Below, in pieces: positions 43,104 to 52,093 of a DNA stretch of 64,000 nt. Positions within the stretch are counted from its first letter, which is position 1. Every line of letters begins with the position of its first letter. Source of the DNA: Streptomyces physcomitrii (GTDB taxonomy: Bacteria > Actinomycetota > Actinomycetes > Streptomycetales > Streptomycetaceae); contig NZ_JAAWWP010000003.1 in the NCBI RefSeq assembly GCF_012273655.1, forward strand, positions 124,001 to 188,000. Direction: 5' to 3'. The position numbers and the translations under genes are program-made. Below the pieces are notes generated by a model. The model had not been told where the DNA came from. It ran no database searches and worked only from the letters and a program-made list of their open reading frames with translations.

Positions 43104-43253
43104 GGCGGTCCTCGGTGGCTCCGGCCGGGTCGACCGACCGGGGGTGACTCCGGCCGGGTCGACCGCCCGGGCCGGGGCCACCGAGGCCGGCGAGACCCGC
43201 CGCCGCCACGGCGGCCTCCCCGGCCCCGCCGAGACGGCGGGCTTCCCCGGCCC

Positions 43254-44366
43254 CTAGGCGCGCGGAGTGGGCGAGGTGAGATCGCCCCGTCCGGTCTCCC
43301 CCTCGGGGCTGTCCCCGCCCGGGGCCCCGGACTCCCCGACGGACTCAGGCCGCCCCACGGGGTCAGGCTCCCCCGCGGGATCGGGCTTCCCCACAGATTC
43401 GGGCTCTCCCGCAGACCCGGGCTCCCCCACGGACTCGGGCTCCGCGGACGGCTTGCCGCGGCGGGTCATCGCCACTCCGGCCAGGACGACGGCCATGCCG
43501 GCGAAGATGCGCAGGCTCAGGTCCTCGCCCAGCACCAGGGCGCCGAGCAGTACGGAGACCACGGGCAGCAGGTAGCCCACGGTGGCGGCGTCGGTGGCGC
43601 CCTCGTCCGCGATGATCCGGTAGGTCAGGTGGAAGGTGACCCCGGTGGCGAGGACACCGAGCACGATGACCGCGAGCAGGGGCTTCACCCCGGGGTCGAA
43701 GTGGCCGAGGCTGAGGAACTCCGAGCCCGGCGAGCCGGAGCCGCTGAAGGGCAGCAGCAGCGCGGTCCACCCGGTGGCCGCGAGCAACTGGGCGGTGGAG
43801 AGCGAGAGGGTGGCGTAGCCCTTGCCCACCAGGTGCCGGTGCATGTAGTTGAAGGCGATCGCGTAGCTGGCCCCGGCGCCGAGGATGGCCAGCGCACCCC
43901 AGCTGGTGGCGCCGTCGGCACCCCAGGGCGCGAAGATCAGCACCGTACCGGCGAAGCCGAGCAGCAGGCCCGCGAGGCGGATGGGGCGCAGTCCGCGTTC
44001 GGTGCCCAGGGTGAGGCCGAGCAGCAGGGACCAGAGCGGGGTGGTGGCGTTCAGGACCCCGGCGAGCCCGGAGTCGACGCTCTGCTGGCCGAGGCTGAAG
44101 AGGGTGAACGGCAGCGCGTTGCAGAAGAAGGCGGCGACGCAGACATGCCGCCAGACCCCGGCCCCGCGCGGCAGCCGGACCCGGCTCCACAGGCAGTACA
44201 GCGCCAGGGTGAGCGCGCCGAAGACGCAGCGGATGAAGGCGACCTGCACCGGGCCGAGGCCGTCCAGGGCCAGATCGATCCACAGGTACGTCGACCCCCA
44301 CAGCAGCGCGAGGACGGCGATCCGTACCCCCGCCTGGGTCGTCCGCAGGGTCCCGCTCCCGGCCAT
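43254..44366 (-). CDS. EamA/DMT-family permease with repetitive hydrophilic tail
   Basis: 370 residues from the ATG at 44366 behind AGGAGGAGG; the ORF could extend to 44399, but that RBS decides the start. Ten hydrophobic spans in two EamA halves (LLWGSTYLWIDLALDGLGPVQVAFIRCVFGA; ILGAGASYAIAFNYMHRHL). After the last span comes a roughly 75-residue tail of repeated Gly-x-Pro-x-Ser/Pro units. Probably exports an amino acid or metabolite. It is divergent from the LysR gene, its likely regulator. The gap 43104-43253 contains an imperfect duplication around CTCCGGCCGGGTCGACCG and nothing else. Confidence 0.88.
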   Translation of the reverse strand: MAGSGTLRTTQAGVRIAVLALLWGSTYLWIDLALDGLGPVQVAFIRCVFGALTLALYCLWSRVRLPRGAGVWRHVCVAAFFCNALPFTLFSLGQQSVDSGLAGVLNATTPLWSLLLGLTLGTERGLRPIRLAGLLLGFAGTVLIFAPWGADGATSWGALAILGAGASYAIAFNYMHRHLVGKGYATLSLSTAQLLAATGWTALLLPFSGSGSPGSEFLSLGHFDPGVKPLLAVIVLGVLATGVTFHLTYRIIADEGATDAATVGYLLPVVSVLLGALVLGEDLSLRIFAGMAVVLAGVAMTRRGKPSAEPESVGEPGSAGEPESVGKPDPAGEPDPVGRPESVGESGAPGGDSPEGETGRGDLTSPTPRA

Positions 44367-44498
44367 GGGGCCTCCTCCTGGCGATGTGTACGCGGGCATC
44401 GCGCCCGGTGGGCCCGGTGCCGTGCCTCAAGAGAACGGTGCCCGCATCGACTCGACAGCACAAGCGAAAAGTTCTGCAGGATCGTTAAGCTGGACTAC

Positions 44499-45404
44499 AT
44501 GTTGGACGTCAGGCGTATGCAGGTGCTGCGGGCAGTGATCACCAGTGGTTCCGTCACCGCGGCGGCGGCGCACCTCGGGTACACCCCCTCGGCGGTGAGT
44601 CAGCAGGTGGCCGCCCTGGAGAAGCAGACCGGGGTCGCGCTGCTCGAACGGGTGGGGCGCGGGGTCCGCCCCACGGCCGCCGGACGGCTGCTGACCGAGC
44701 ACGCCGCCACCCTCAGCCGGAACCTCGCGGAGGCCGAGACCGCCCTCGCCGAACTGCGCGCCGGGCGCACCGGAAAGCTCACCCTGCACTACTTCGCGAC
44801 CTCCGGCGCCTCCCTGGTCGCCCCCGCCGTGACCCGGCTGCGCCGCGACCACCCGGGGGTACGGATCGACCTCCGCCTCACCGAACCCCAGGACACCCCG
44901 CTCGACGAGGTCGCCCGCGGCCACGCCGACCTCGAACTCCTGGTCCGCCCCCGGGGGACCGGCGAGTCCCTGCCCGAGGGCATCCGCCTGGTGCATCTGC
45001 TCGACGACCCGTACGCGGCGGTGCTGCCCCTCGGCCATCCGCTGGCGGGCGAGGAGGTGCTCGACCTCGCCGACCTCGCCGGGGAGCCCTGGGTCGGCAG
45101 CGAACCGCCCGGCCCCTGCCTGGCCCCGGTCCTGGACGCCTGCGCGGCGGCGGGCTTCAGCCCCGACTTCGCGGTGGACAGCCGGGACTACGCGACCGCG
45201 CAGGGCTTCGTCGCCGCGGGCCTCGGCATCGGCCTGATGCCCCGGCTGGGCCTGGGCACCCGGCACCCCGGCGTGGTCGTCCGCCCGGTCCGCAATCCGC
45301 AGCCGGTCCGCGGCCTCCAGGCGGCGGTCCGCGAGGTCGCCCTGGAGCAGCCGGTCCTCGTCACCCTGATCGAGGCACTGCGGGAGGCGGCGGGCCAGGT
45401 CTGA
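44499..45404 (+). CDS. LysR-family transcriptional regulator
   Basis: 301 residues starting MLDVRRMQVLRAVITSGSVTAAAAHLGYTPSAVSQQVAALEK, the LysR winged helix-turn-helix. The effector domain follows (LTLHYFATSGASLVAPAVTRLRRDHPGV). Divergent from the EamA permease across 132 bp, the usual arrangement for a LysR regulator and its transporter target. Effector unknown. Confidence 0.93.
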   Translation: MLDVRRMQVLRAVITSGSVTAAAAHLGYTPSAVSQQVAALEKQTGVALLERVGRGVRPTAAGRLLTEHAATLSRNLAEAETALAELRAGRTGKLTLHYFATSGASLVAPAVTRLRRDHPGVRIDLRLTEPQDTPLDEVARGHADLELLVRPRGTGESLPEGIRLVHLLDDPYAAVLPLGHPLAGEEVLDLADLAGEPWVGSEPPGPCLAPVLDACAAAGFSPDFAVDSRDYATAQGFVAAGLGIGLMPRLGLGTRHPGVVVRPVRNPQPVRGLQAAVREVALEQPVLVTLIEALREAAGQV

Positions 45405-45477
45405 CGGGGGCCCGCCGCCGACCCCGCCCCCTGCGCCAGGCCCCCTGCCCCGCCCCTCCGCTCCCGAGCCCGCCTGC

Positions 45478-45545
45478 CGCACCCGGATCTCCACCGCATC
45501 CGGATCTCCACCGCACTCGGCACTCCGCCGCACCCGGCCTCCACC
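45478..45545. repeat. Four degenerate 17-bp tandem repeats
   Basis: Units starting CGCA(C/T)(C/T)CGG at 45478, 45495, 45512 and 45529. They lie in the 341-bp gap between the LysR and potassium channel genes, which holds no supportable ORF. Confidence 0.6.
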
Positions 45546-45745
45546 GCCCCGAGGTCTCTCCACCACACCCGGGTCTCCCTCACCCCGAACCCCGCCGGGC
45601 TCGCCCTCACCCGTTCGGACACCGCCCGCTGGGCGCGGGCGCCGCGCCGCCGGAAGATCGGCGGCAGGCGAGTACCGGCCGCCGCGCCCCTCCGTGGGCG
45701 TATCCAGCAACGGGCGCATCCAGCAGTGGGGGCGGGTGAACAGCG

Positions 45746-46540
45746 ATGGCGCAGCAGGGCAGCGGCCCGGACCGGGATCCGGCCGAAGAGCCCGCAGGCA
45801 CGCCTCGCCCCGGATCCACGGACCGCACTGAGCCCTCGAACCGGGCTGAGGGCCCGGACCGTACCGAGGCTCCGAACCGGACCGCGGCCCGGAGGCGCCC
45901 CGGGCTGCTCGGCCGGCTCTGGTTCTCCGAGCATCTGTGGTCACTGGCGGGCTGTCTGCTCGCCGGTCTCGTGGTGGCGTACGGGCTGCTGCCGCTCGAC
46001 CATCCGAGTCTGCGCCGTCCCGCGCTCGGCTGGACGCTCTTCCTGCTCGCGCTCGCCGTGGTGGCGGGGCTGCTGCTCTGGCACATCAAGCAGGTGCTGC
46101 GGGAGCGCACCGAGAGCCACTCGGGGCTGGTGATCGCCTTCCTGGTGTGCCTGTCGGTCCTGGTGTTCTCCGCCGGGTACTTCGTGCTGGCGCAGGAACC
46201 GGGGCAGATGAGCGGCCTGCGGACCCGGCTCGACTCCCTCTACTTCACCGTGACCACCCTGGCGACCGTCGGCTACGGCGACATCAGCCCCCGGGGGCAG
46301 GCGGCCCGGGCCGTCACCATCCTCCAGATCAGCTACACCTTCGTCTTCCTCACCGCGGCGGCCACCGCCCTCAGCACCCACGTACGCAAACGGATCGGCC
46401 AGGGCCACAAGCACGGCCGGGACCACGGGCACCGTCACCACGGCGCGACGGGACACCACGGGCCGGGGCACACCGAGCCCGCGCCCGAGCGACACGGGAA
46501 CGGGGACCCCGGGCACGAGGAGCACCCCGGGCAGGAGTAG
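45746..46540 (+). CDS. Two-TM potassium channel
   Basis: 264 residues. A hydrophilic Asp/Arg/Thr-rich N-terminus (1-55) leads to hydrophobic segments (LAGCLLAGLVVAYGLLPL, LFLLALAVVAGLLLWHI, FLVCLSVLVFSAGYFVLA). The pore helix and filter LYFTVTTLATVGYGDISPRG (filter near 173-178) and a last span (TFVFLTAAATALSTHV) follow. The TVGYGD signature defines K+ selectivity. The C-terminal 45 residues are very His-rich. No RCK domain. GTG 45737 is an alternative start. Confidence 0.9.
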   Translation: MAQQGSGPDRDPAEEPAGTPRPGSTDRTEPSNRAEGPDRTEAPNRTAARRRPGLLGRLWFSEHLWSLAGCLLAGLVVAYGLLPLDHPSLRRPALGWTLFLLALAVVAGLLLWHIKQVLRERTESHSGLVIAFLVCLSVLVFSAGYFVLAQEPGQMSGLRTRLDSLYFTVTTLATVGYGDISPRGQAARAVTILQISYTFVFLTAAATALSTHVRKRIGQGHKHGRDHGHRHHGATGHHGPGHTEPAPERHGNGDPGHEEHPGQE

Positions 46541-46564
46541 CCGCCCGGCCCCGCTCACCCCCGC

Positions 46565-47728
46565 TCACTCCCCGCCTCCCGCACCCGCCTTCCGCGCCGC
46601 CTCGCAGGCCGCGCGGAGGTCCGGCAGCCGGGCGGGGCCGGCCAGGCCCAGGTGGTAGAGGTGCAGTTCGCCGGCGCCGGCGCGGGCGAGGCCGGGGAGG
46701 TGGCCGGCGGGTACGGGGGCCGGGGCGACGGCGGTGACATAGCTCCCGAGGGCCACCCGCTCCGGCAGCAGCGCGCGGGCCCGGGCCGCCGTGCGTACCG
46801 ACTCCGCGCCCGGGACCCAGGCCGGGGCGACCACGGCGTCGACGTCCTCCGCGGCGGCCGGGGTCAGTCCGGGCAGGGCGCCGGTGGCCCAGGGGTCGGG
46901 GCTGGCGTGCAGGACGCAGCGGACCCCGGCGGGCACGGCTTCCAGGACGGCCTGGCGGAACCGGTCGGTGGCCGACCGGCGGGTGGTGAGCAGCAGGCGG
47001 CGCAGTTCCTCCGGCAGCGCGTCGGCCTCGGTGGTCAGGTCCTCGTCGTGGAGCAGCCGGTGGGTCTCGGCGCGCAGCCGGGCGCGTACCTCCCGCGGAT
47101 CCAGGCCCGCCGCGCTCCAGCCCCGGGCGCAGGACGGGCAGCAGCAGACCGAGAGCAGGCGCTGTACCGCGGGTGACCAGACGGCGTCGGTCTTCTCGTG
47201 CTGGTGCTGATGAACGGCGCCGAGCGGGCCGCAGGCCTCCAGGACCACCGTGTCGGGCCGCGTCCCGCGCAGCGACTCGGCGGTGAGGGTGGCCGCGTAG
47301 GCGCGCACCCGGGGTTCGGCGGGGCAGAGCGCCCAGGGGTAGTGCTCGCCGAAGCAGTTGGTGACCGTGCAGTCCGGATGGGCGTTGCCCAGCAGGGAGT
47401 TGTGGGTCAGCACCAGCCAGGCGGCGGTGCCGAGCCCGCTGTCGGCGAGCAGGCGCAGGGCCTCGCCGCCGCTGTCCGGTCCGCGGACCCAGTCCGGCGC
47501 CGCGGGGCGCAGCGCGGCCTCCCGCCAGGCCTCCTCGCGCACCGGGCGGTACAGGGCGGCGTGCCGTGCGAGCACCGAAGTACCGTGCGGGGAGTGGGGA
47601 GTTGCGGCGCGGGCGCTGTGGTACGCGAGCGCCACCGCCACTTCCTCGACCCCCAGCTCCACGGCCCGGCGCACGAAGCCGGGGTCGTCGAGGACATCCC
47701 AGGGGTACGCGTAACCGGTGATCCTCAC
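46565..47728 (-). CDS. Conserved-looking protein of unknown function in the aldarate locus
   Basis: 387 residues starting MRITGYAYPWDVLDDPGFVRRAVELGVEEVAVALAYHSARAATPH. The alternating beta/alpha pattern suggests a TIM-barrel or glycosidase-like fold. Notable are THNSLLGNAHPDCTVTNCFGEHYPWALCPAEP and the CCCPSC cluster (SVCCCPSCARGW), a possible metal site. 64 bp downstream of the dehydratase gene on the same strand, so likely part of that operon. No family recognised and no reaction assigned. Confidence 0.75.
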   Translation of the reverse strand: MRITGYAYPWDVLDDPGFVRRAVELGVEEVAVALAYHSARAATPHSPHGTSVLARHAALYRPVREEAWREAALRPAAPDWVRGPDSGGEALRLLADSGLGTAAWLVLTHNSLLGNAHPDCTVTNCFGEHYPWALCPAEPRVRAYAATLTAESLRGTRPDTVVLEACGPLGAVHQHQHEKTDAVWSPAVQRLLSVCCCPSCARGWSAAGLDPREVRARLRAETHRLLHDEDLTTEADALPEELRRLLLTTRRSATDRFRQAVLEAVPAGVRCVLHASPDPWATGALPGLTPAAAEDVDAVVAPAWVPGAESVRTAARARALLPERVALGSYVTAVAPAPVPAGHLPGLARAGAGELHLYHLGLAGPARLPDLRAACEAARKAGAGGGE

Positions 47729-47792
47729 GGCGCCTCCTCCCGTACGGCGGCATCCGACCGCACACCCGTCCTCTGACGGAACGTCATGGCGC

Positions 47793-49133
47793 CTACCACC
47801 GCGCTGTGTTGGGGCTGAAGTCCGGGACGAAGCGGCGCATGTAGGTGGCGTCGTCGCGGTGGGTCAGGCCGGAGCGTTCGTAGGTCTCGTGGGCTCTGGC
47901 GAGGGCGTCCGGGTCGAGGTCGACGCCGAGGCCGGGGCGGTCGGGGACGGTCAAGGCGCCGTCGGTGAAGGTGAGTTGGCCGGGAGCGATGACATCGGTG
48001 GTCTTCCAGGGCCAGTGGGTGTCGCAGGCGTAGCTCAGGTGGGGCGTGGCGGCGGCGGTGTGCACCATGGCGGCGAGGCTGATGCCGAGATGGCTGTTGG
48101 AGTGCATGGACAGTCCGACGCCGAAGCTCTCGCAGACCGTGGAGAGCGCCTGGGTGGCGCGGATGCCGCCCCAGTAGTGGTGGTCGGAGAGGAGTACGCC
48201 GATGGCGCGGGCCCGCAGCGCCGGTTCCAGGTCGGCGTGGCCGACCACGCACATATTGGTGGCGAGCGGCATCGGCGCCCGGGCGGCGACCTCGGCCATG
48301 CCCGCGATACCGGGGGTGGGGTCCTCCAAGTACTCCAGTACGCCGTCGAGTTGCTCCGCGACCCGCAGCGAAGTGGCCACCGTCCAGGCCGCGTTGGGGT
48401 CGATGCGCAGCGGGTGGCCGGGGAAGGCCTCGGCGAGCGCGAGGACGGCCTCGCTCTCGCGCTCCGGTGCGAGGACCCCGCCCTTGAGCTTGATCGAGCG
48501 GAAGCCGTACTCCCCGATCATGCGGCGGGCCTCCTCGACCAGCGCCTCGGGGGTGAGCACCTCGCCCCAGGGGTCGGCCGGGGCGCCGGTGTCCGGGGCG
48601 TGGGCGGCGTACTTGTAGAAGAGGTACGCGGAGAAGTCGACGCGGTCCCGGGCCCGGCCGCCGAGGAGTTCGCAGACCGGGACGCCGAGGGCCCGGCCCT
48701 GGGCGTCCAGGCAGGCGGTCTCGAAGAGGGAGAAGACCGTGGCGGCGGTCTTGCGGGCGGAGAAGCCGCCGGTGAGTCCGTGCTGGTCGGTGACGACCCG
48801 TCCGGCGAGGGCGCGTTCCAGGGTGGCGCGGATGCCCTGGAGGTCGAAGACGTCGTGCCCGAGGAGTTCGGGCACCGCCTCCCGCACCCGGTCCAGGAAG
48901 GCGAGGTCGCCGTAGGACTCGCCGAGGCCCACGATGCCGTCGTCGCAGACGAGTTGGAGGATGCCGCGCAGCGCGTACGGCTGGTGCACGCCCATCACGT
49001 TCAGGAGCGGCGGGTCGGCGAAGGCGACCGGGGTGAGCACGGCCTCGCGGATGCGCAGGGCGCTCCGGCGCTCGGGGGCGCGGCGGCCGCCCCGGCGGCG
49101 GGGCCCCTCGCTGCTGGTGCCGGAGTAGCTCAC
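47793..49133 (-). CDS. Glucarate-dehydratase-like enolase-superfamily enzyme
   Basis: 446 residues from the GTG overlapping the kdgD stop (GTGA). Family motifs: FADPPLLNVMGVHQPYALRGILQL, the KxK catalytic pair in FRSIKLKGGVL, metal ligands in RIDPNAAW and LEDPTPG, and the His-containing MHSNSHLGISLAAMVH. These match GlucD-type dehydratases, which convert D-glucarate (or related aldarates) to 5-dehydro-4-deoxyglucarate. The adjoining KdgD supports this substrate. A galactarate-like specificity is not excluded. Confidence 0.9.
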   Translation of the reverse strand: MSYSGTSSEGPRRRGGRRAPERRSALRIREAVLTPVAFADPPLLNVMGVHQPYALRGILQLVCDDGIVGLGESYGDLAFLDRVREAVPELLGHDVFDLQGIRATLERALAGRVVTDQHGLTGGFSARKTAATVFSLFETACLDAQGRALGVPVCELLGGRARDRVDFSAYLFYKYAAHAPDTGAPADPWGEVLTPEALVEEARRMIGEYGFRSIKLKGGVLAPERESEAVLALAEAFPGHPLRIDPNAAWTVATSLRVAEQLDGVLEYLEDPTPGIAGMAEVAARAPMPLATNMCVVGHADLEPALRARAIGVLLSDHHYWGGIRATQALSTVCESFGVGLSMHSNSHLGISLAAMVHTAAATPHLSYACDTHWPWKTTDVIAPGQLTFTDGALTVPDRPGLGVDLDPDALARAHETYERSGLTHRDDATYMRRFVPDFSPNTARW

Positions 49134-50110
49134 CGCGCCACCTCCGCCAGGGCCGCGTAGCCTTCCCCAACAATCCTTTCCAGCCTGCGGAGTTGGTCCG
49201 TACCGGGCTCGGCGAGCGGCGGACGCACCGGCCCCGCCTTGTCGCCGCGAAGCCGGGCCGCGGCCTTGACCAGGGACACCGCGAAGCCGGGCGTCTCGTC
49301 GCGCAGCGCCACCAGCGGGAGGTAGAAGCGGGCGAGCAGGGTGTCCATCACGGCGGTGTCGCCCTCGGCGAGCGCGCGGTGGAAGCGGTGGGCGATCTCG
49401 GGGGCGAAGCAGTGCACCGCCGAGGAGTAGCGCGGGACGCCGATCGCCGCGTAGGCGCGGGCGGAGACCTCGGCGGTCGGCAGCCCGTTGAAGAAGAGGA
49501 ACTCCCTTGCCCGCTCGGTGCCTTGGGCGCGCACCGCGGTGACGATGCGGCTCATGAGGTCGATGTCGCCGTGGCCGTCCTTGAGTCCGGCGACCGAGGG
49601 GATGTCGAGGAGGCGCAGGACCGAGCGTTCGGTGAAGACGGCGGTGGCGCGGTGGTAGACGACCACCGGCACGCTGCTCCCGCCGACCGCGTACCGCACG
49701 AAGTCGACGAGTCCCTCCTGCGGTCCGCCGACCAGATAGGGCGGCAGCAGCAACACCCCGTCGGCGCCGCCCTGTTCGGCCGCCGCGAGGGAGGCGCGGG
49801 CCGCCGCGGCGCCGCCGCCCGCGCCCACCCACACCGGCACCCGTCCGGCCGCCGCCTCGCGGGCGCGGGCGAGCAGCGCGGCGTGCTCCCCGGGCGCGAG
49901 CGAGCTGAACTCGCCGGTGCCGCAGGCCACGAAGAGCGCGCCCGCCCCGGCCGCCACATGGGCCTCGACCGCCTGGCCGAAGGCGTCCAGATCGATGTCG
50001 AGGCTCTCGGTGAAGGGGGTGAGCGGGAAGGCGAGGAGACCGTCGAGACCGCTCGGGTGCGGCGTGGCGGAGGGGGTCGACTGGGGCACCGGGCCGGACG
50101 ACTGGGCCAT
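49130..50110 (-). CDS. kdgD: 5-dehydro-4-deoxyglucarate dehydratase
   Basis: 326 residues of the DHDPS/NAL aldolase superfamily: LLAFPLTPFTESLDIDLDAF, CGTGEFSSLAPGEHA, VVVYHRATAVF, and the Schiff-base lysine in VAGLKDGHGDIDLM. It removes water and CO2 from 5-dehydro-4-deoxyglucarate to give 2-oxoglutarate semialdehyde. RBS AGAAGGA is next to the ATG, and an 8-bp tandem repeat lies just upstream of it. Translationally coupled to the dehydratase. Confidence 0.93.
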   Translation of the reverse strand: MAQSSGPVPQSTPSATPHPSGLDGLLAFPLTPFTESLDIDLDAFGQAVEAHVAAGAGALFVACGTGEFSSLAPGEHAALLARAREAAAGRVPVWVGAGGGAAAARASLAAAEQGGADGVLLLPPYLVGGPQEGLVDFVRYAVGGSSVPVVVYHRATAVFTERSVLRLLDIPSVAGLKDGHGDIDLMSRIVTAVRAQGTERAREFLFFNGLPTAEVSARAYAAIGVPRYSSAVHCFAPEIAHRFHRALAEGDTAVMDTLLARFYLPLVALRDETPGFAVSLVKAAARLRGDKAGPVRPPLAEPGTDQLRRLERIVGEGYAALAEVAR

Positions 50111-50122
50111 GGGTCCTTCTTT

Positions 50123-50154
50123 CGGGCTTACGGGCTTACGGGCTTACGGGCTTA
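50123..50154. repeat. Four perfect 8-bp tandem repeats upstream of kdgD
   Basis: CGGGCTTA repeated four times, followed by CGGCGG. On the coding strand the repeat ends about 12 bases before the kdgD start, abutting its ribosome-binding site. Length changes could alter the leader of kdgD. No other feature is seen between 50111 and 50280. Confidence 0.8.
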
Positions 50155-50280
50155 CGGCGGGGTATCGGGTGGGGCGGCGGAACCGGAGCGCGGCTCAGGG
50201 CGGCCGGGGGGCGGCAACTGCCGGACCACCGGCGGCCGGAGCGGCCCGGACGGCCGAACCGGCGGGCAGGGCAAGGGCGT

Positions 50281-51831
50281 TCATACGAGCGCCGTCGAGC
50301 CGTCGCCCTTGCCGCGGGACTCGTCGTCGGTGCCCGCCGGGGAGGAGGTGTCGCAGGGCCCCCGGTCGTCCTCGCCGCCGATCGCCTCGACGAGGGCGTC
50401 GGTGGTGGCGCTGCGCTCGGGGGCGAGCAGGCCGAGGCCGGTGAAGAGGGTGAGGGAGACCAGGACCGGGGTGGCGATCAGCGCGGTCTGGCCGGTGTCG
50501 AGGACGTAGTACACGAGGGCGTAGGCAAGCAGACCGCCGGCCCAGGAGGTGAGTGCCGCGCGGGCGCCGCAGCGGCGGAAGGCGGGCAGCATGCCGAGGA
50601 GCAGCGGGATGGAGATCGGGCCCATCAGGGCGGCGACCCAGTTGACGACGATCTGCAGGACCCCGCCGAGGTTCTCGGCCTGGGTGGCGACGCCCATGGT
50701 CAGGAGCACGAAGACGACCGTGGTGAGGCGGGCGGCGGTCAGTCCCTGGCGGTCGGTCCAGGCTCGGGCGCGGCGGCTCATCACCGGGATCATGTCGCGG
50801 GTGATGACGGCGGAGATGGCGTTGGCGTCGGAGGAGACCATCGCCATGGTGTGCGAGAAGATCCCGGCCAGCACCAGGCCGATCAGGCCCGGCGGCAGGA
50901 ACTCGGTGGTCATGATCGCGTAGGCGTTCTCGGGTTTGTCGATGCCGGGGATCAGCAGCGGCGCGGCGAACATCGGGAACATCAGCACGAGCGGCCACAG
51001 CAGATAGAGCAGCGAGGACAGCGCGGCGCCGCGGCGGGCCGCGCGGGTGTCGGGCGCGGCCATGTAGCGCTGCGCCAGGTTCCACATGCCGCCGTTGTAC
51101 TCCAGGGTCTTCACCAGGACGTAGACGAGCAGGAAGACGGTGGTGTACTTCGGGGTCGTCGGATTGTGGTGGCTCGCGGGCAGCTCGCCCCACATGGTCC
51201 ACAGGGACTCGATCCCGCCCAGCTTGCCGAGCACCACCACGATCATCACGAGCGCGGCGACGGCCTGGATGACGAACTGGCCCAGCTCGGTGAGGGCGTC
51301 CGCCCACAGCCCGCCGACCGTGCAGTAGAAGAGAGTCACCACGCCGGTGATGACGATGCCCAGGTTGTAGTCGACGCCCGCGAAGACGTGCAGCAGGGTG
51401 GCGACCGCGAACCACTTGGCCGCGATGTCGAAGATCTTCAGCAGGCTGCCGCTCCAGGCCAGCGCCTGCTGGGTGGTGACGCTGTACCGCTTGGCGAGGT
51501 ATTCGAGCGGGGAGGCCACACCGAGCCGGGAGCGCAGCCGGTTCCAGCGCGGCGCGAACAGCCAGGTGCCGATGCCCACACCGATGCCGATACTGGCGAA
51601 GCCCCAGAAGTAGACGGTGATCCCGCTGGTGTAGGCGACGGCCGCGTAGGCGACGAAGAGCACCGCGCTGTAGCCGGACATGTGGTGCGAGATGCCGGTC
51701 AGCCACCAGGGCATCCGGCCGCCCGCGGTGAAGAAGTCCTTGACGTCGCCCACCCGTTGGTGCGACCACCAGCCGATCAGCACCATCAGACCGAAGTACG
51801 CGCACATCACGGTCCAGTCGAGTCCGTGCAC
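50281..51831 (-). CDS. Sodium:solute symporter (SSS family), probable uronate/aldarate uptake
   Basis: 516 residues from a GTG, with about 13 hydrophobic spans. SSS features: FFTAGGRMPWWLTGISHHMSGYSAVLF, GGLWADALTELGQFVIQ, and LGVASPLEYLAKRYS. A hydrophilic acidic tail ends it. Divergent from the IclR gene and upstream of kdgD, so uptake of glucuronate, galacturonate or glucarate is the likely task. That substrate is inferred from neighbours only. Confidence 0.9.
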   Translation of the reverse strand: MHGLDWTVMCAYFGLMVLIGWWSHQRVGDVKDFFTAGGRMPWWLTGISHHMSGYSAVLFVAYAAVAYTSGITVYFWGFASIGIGVGIGTWLFAPRWNRLRSRLGVASPLEYLAKRYSVTTQQALAWSGSLLKIFDIAAKWFAVATLLHVFAGVDYNLGIVITGVVTLFYCTVGGLWADALTELGQFVIQAVAALVMIVVVLGKLGGIESLWTMWGELPASHHNPTTPKYTTVFLLVYVLVKTLEYNGGMWNLAQRYMAAPDTRAARRGAALSSLLYLLWPLVLMFPMFAAPLLIPGIDKPENAYAIMTTEFLPPGLIGLVLAGIFSHTMAMVSSDANAISAVITRDMIPVMSRRARAWTDRQGLTAARLTTVVFVLLTMGVATQAENLGGVLQIVVNWVAALMGPISIPLLLGMLPAFRRCGARAALTSWAGGLLAYALVYYVLDTGQTALIATPVLVSLTLFTGLGLLAPERSATTDALVEAIGGEDDRGPCDTSSPAGTDDESRGKGDGSTALV

Positions 51832-51994
51832 GGCCGACCCCCTTCTCGTCCTGACGCCCGGCCGGCCGCGGTCGTCCCCGCCGCGCCCGCTCCACCCACG
51901 CGTCCACCCGGGCCGCCGGAGCGGCAGCCGTCACCGATGCGGCAGTCATGCGCGCCATCCGTCTATCCACATACGTGAATTGACTGTGTTATGG

Positions 51995-52025
51995 TGAACG
52001 AGTTCATCCATGGGAATTTCGTTCC
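51995..52025. promoter_or_regulatory. Two adjacent dyads, candidate IclR operator
   Basis: TGAACGAGTTCA (51995-52006, arms TGAAC/GTTCA) and GGAATTTCGTTCC (52013-52025, arms GGAA/TTCC) lie in the divergent promoter region between the SSS transporter and the IclR gene. They would suit an IclR dimer pair. TTGACT at 51980-51985 is a possible -35 on the plus strand. Confidence 0.45.
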
Positions 52026-52093
52026 GGGACGCTAGCCTTACCGTGGTCGGCAGTCAACGGCCAGGACAGAACTGAACGGAACTGAGGGGCGAC

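Noticed and set aside
39657..43181. 1174-codon minus-strand ORF opposite pyc
   Set aside because: Antisense shadow produced by high GC; no family motifs, while the plus strand is an unmistakable pyruvate carboxylase.
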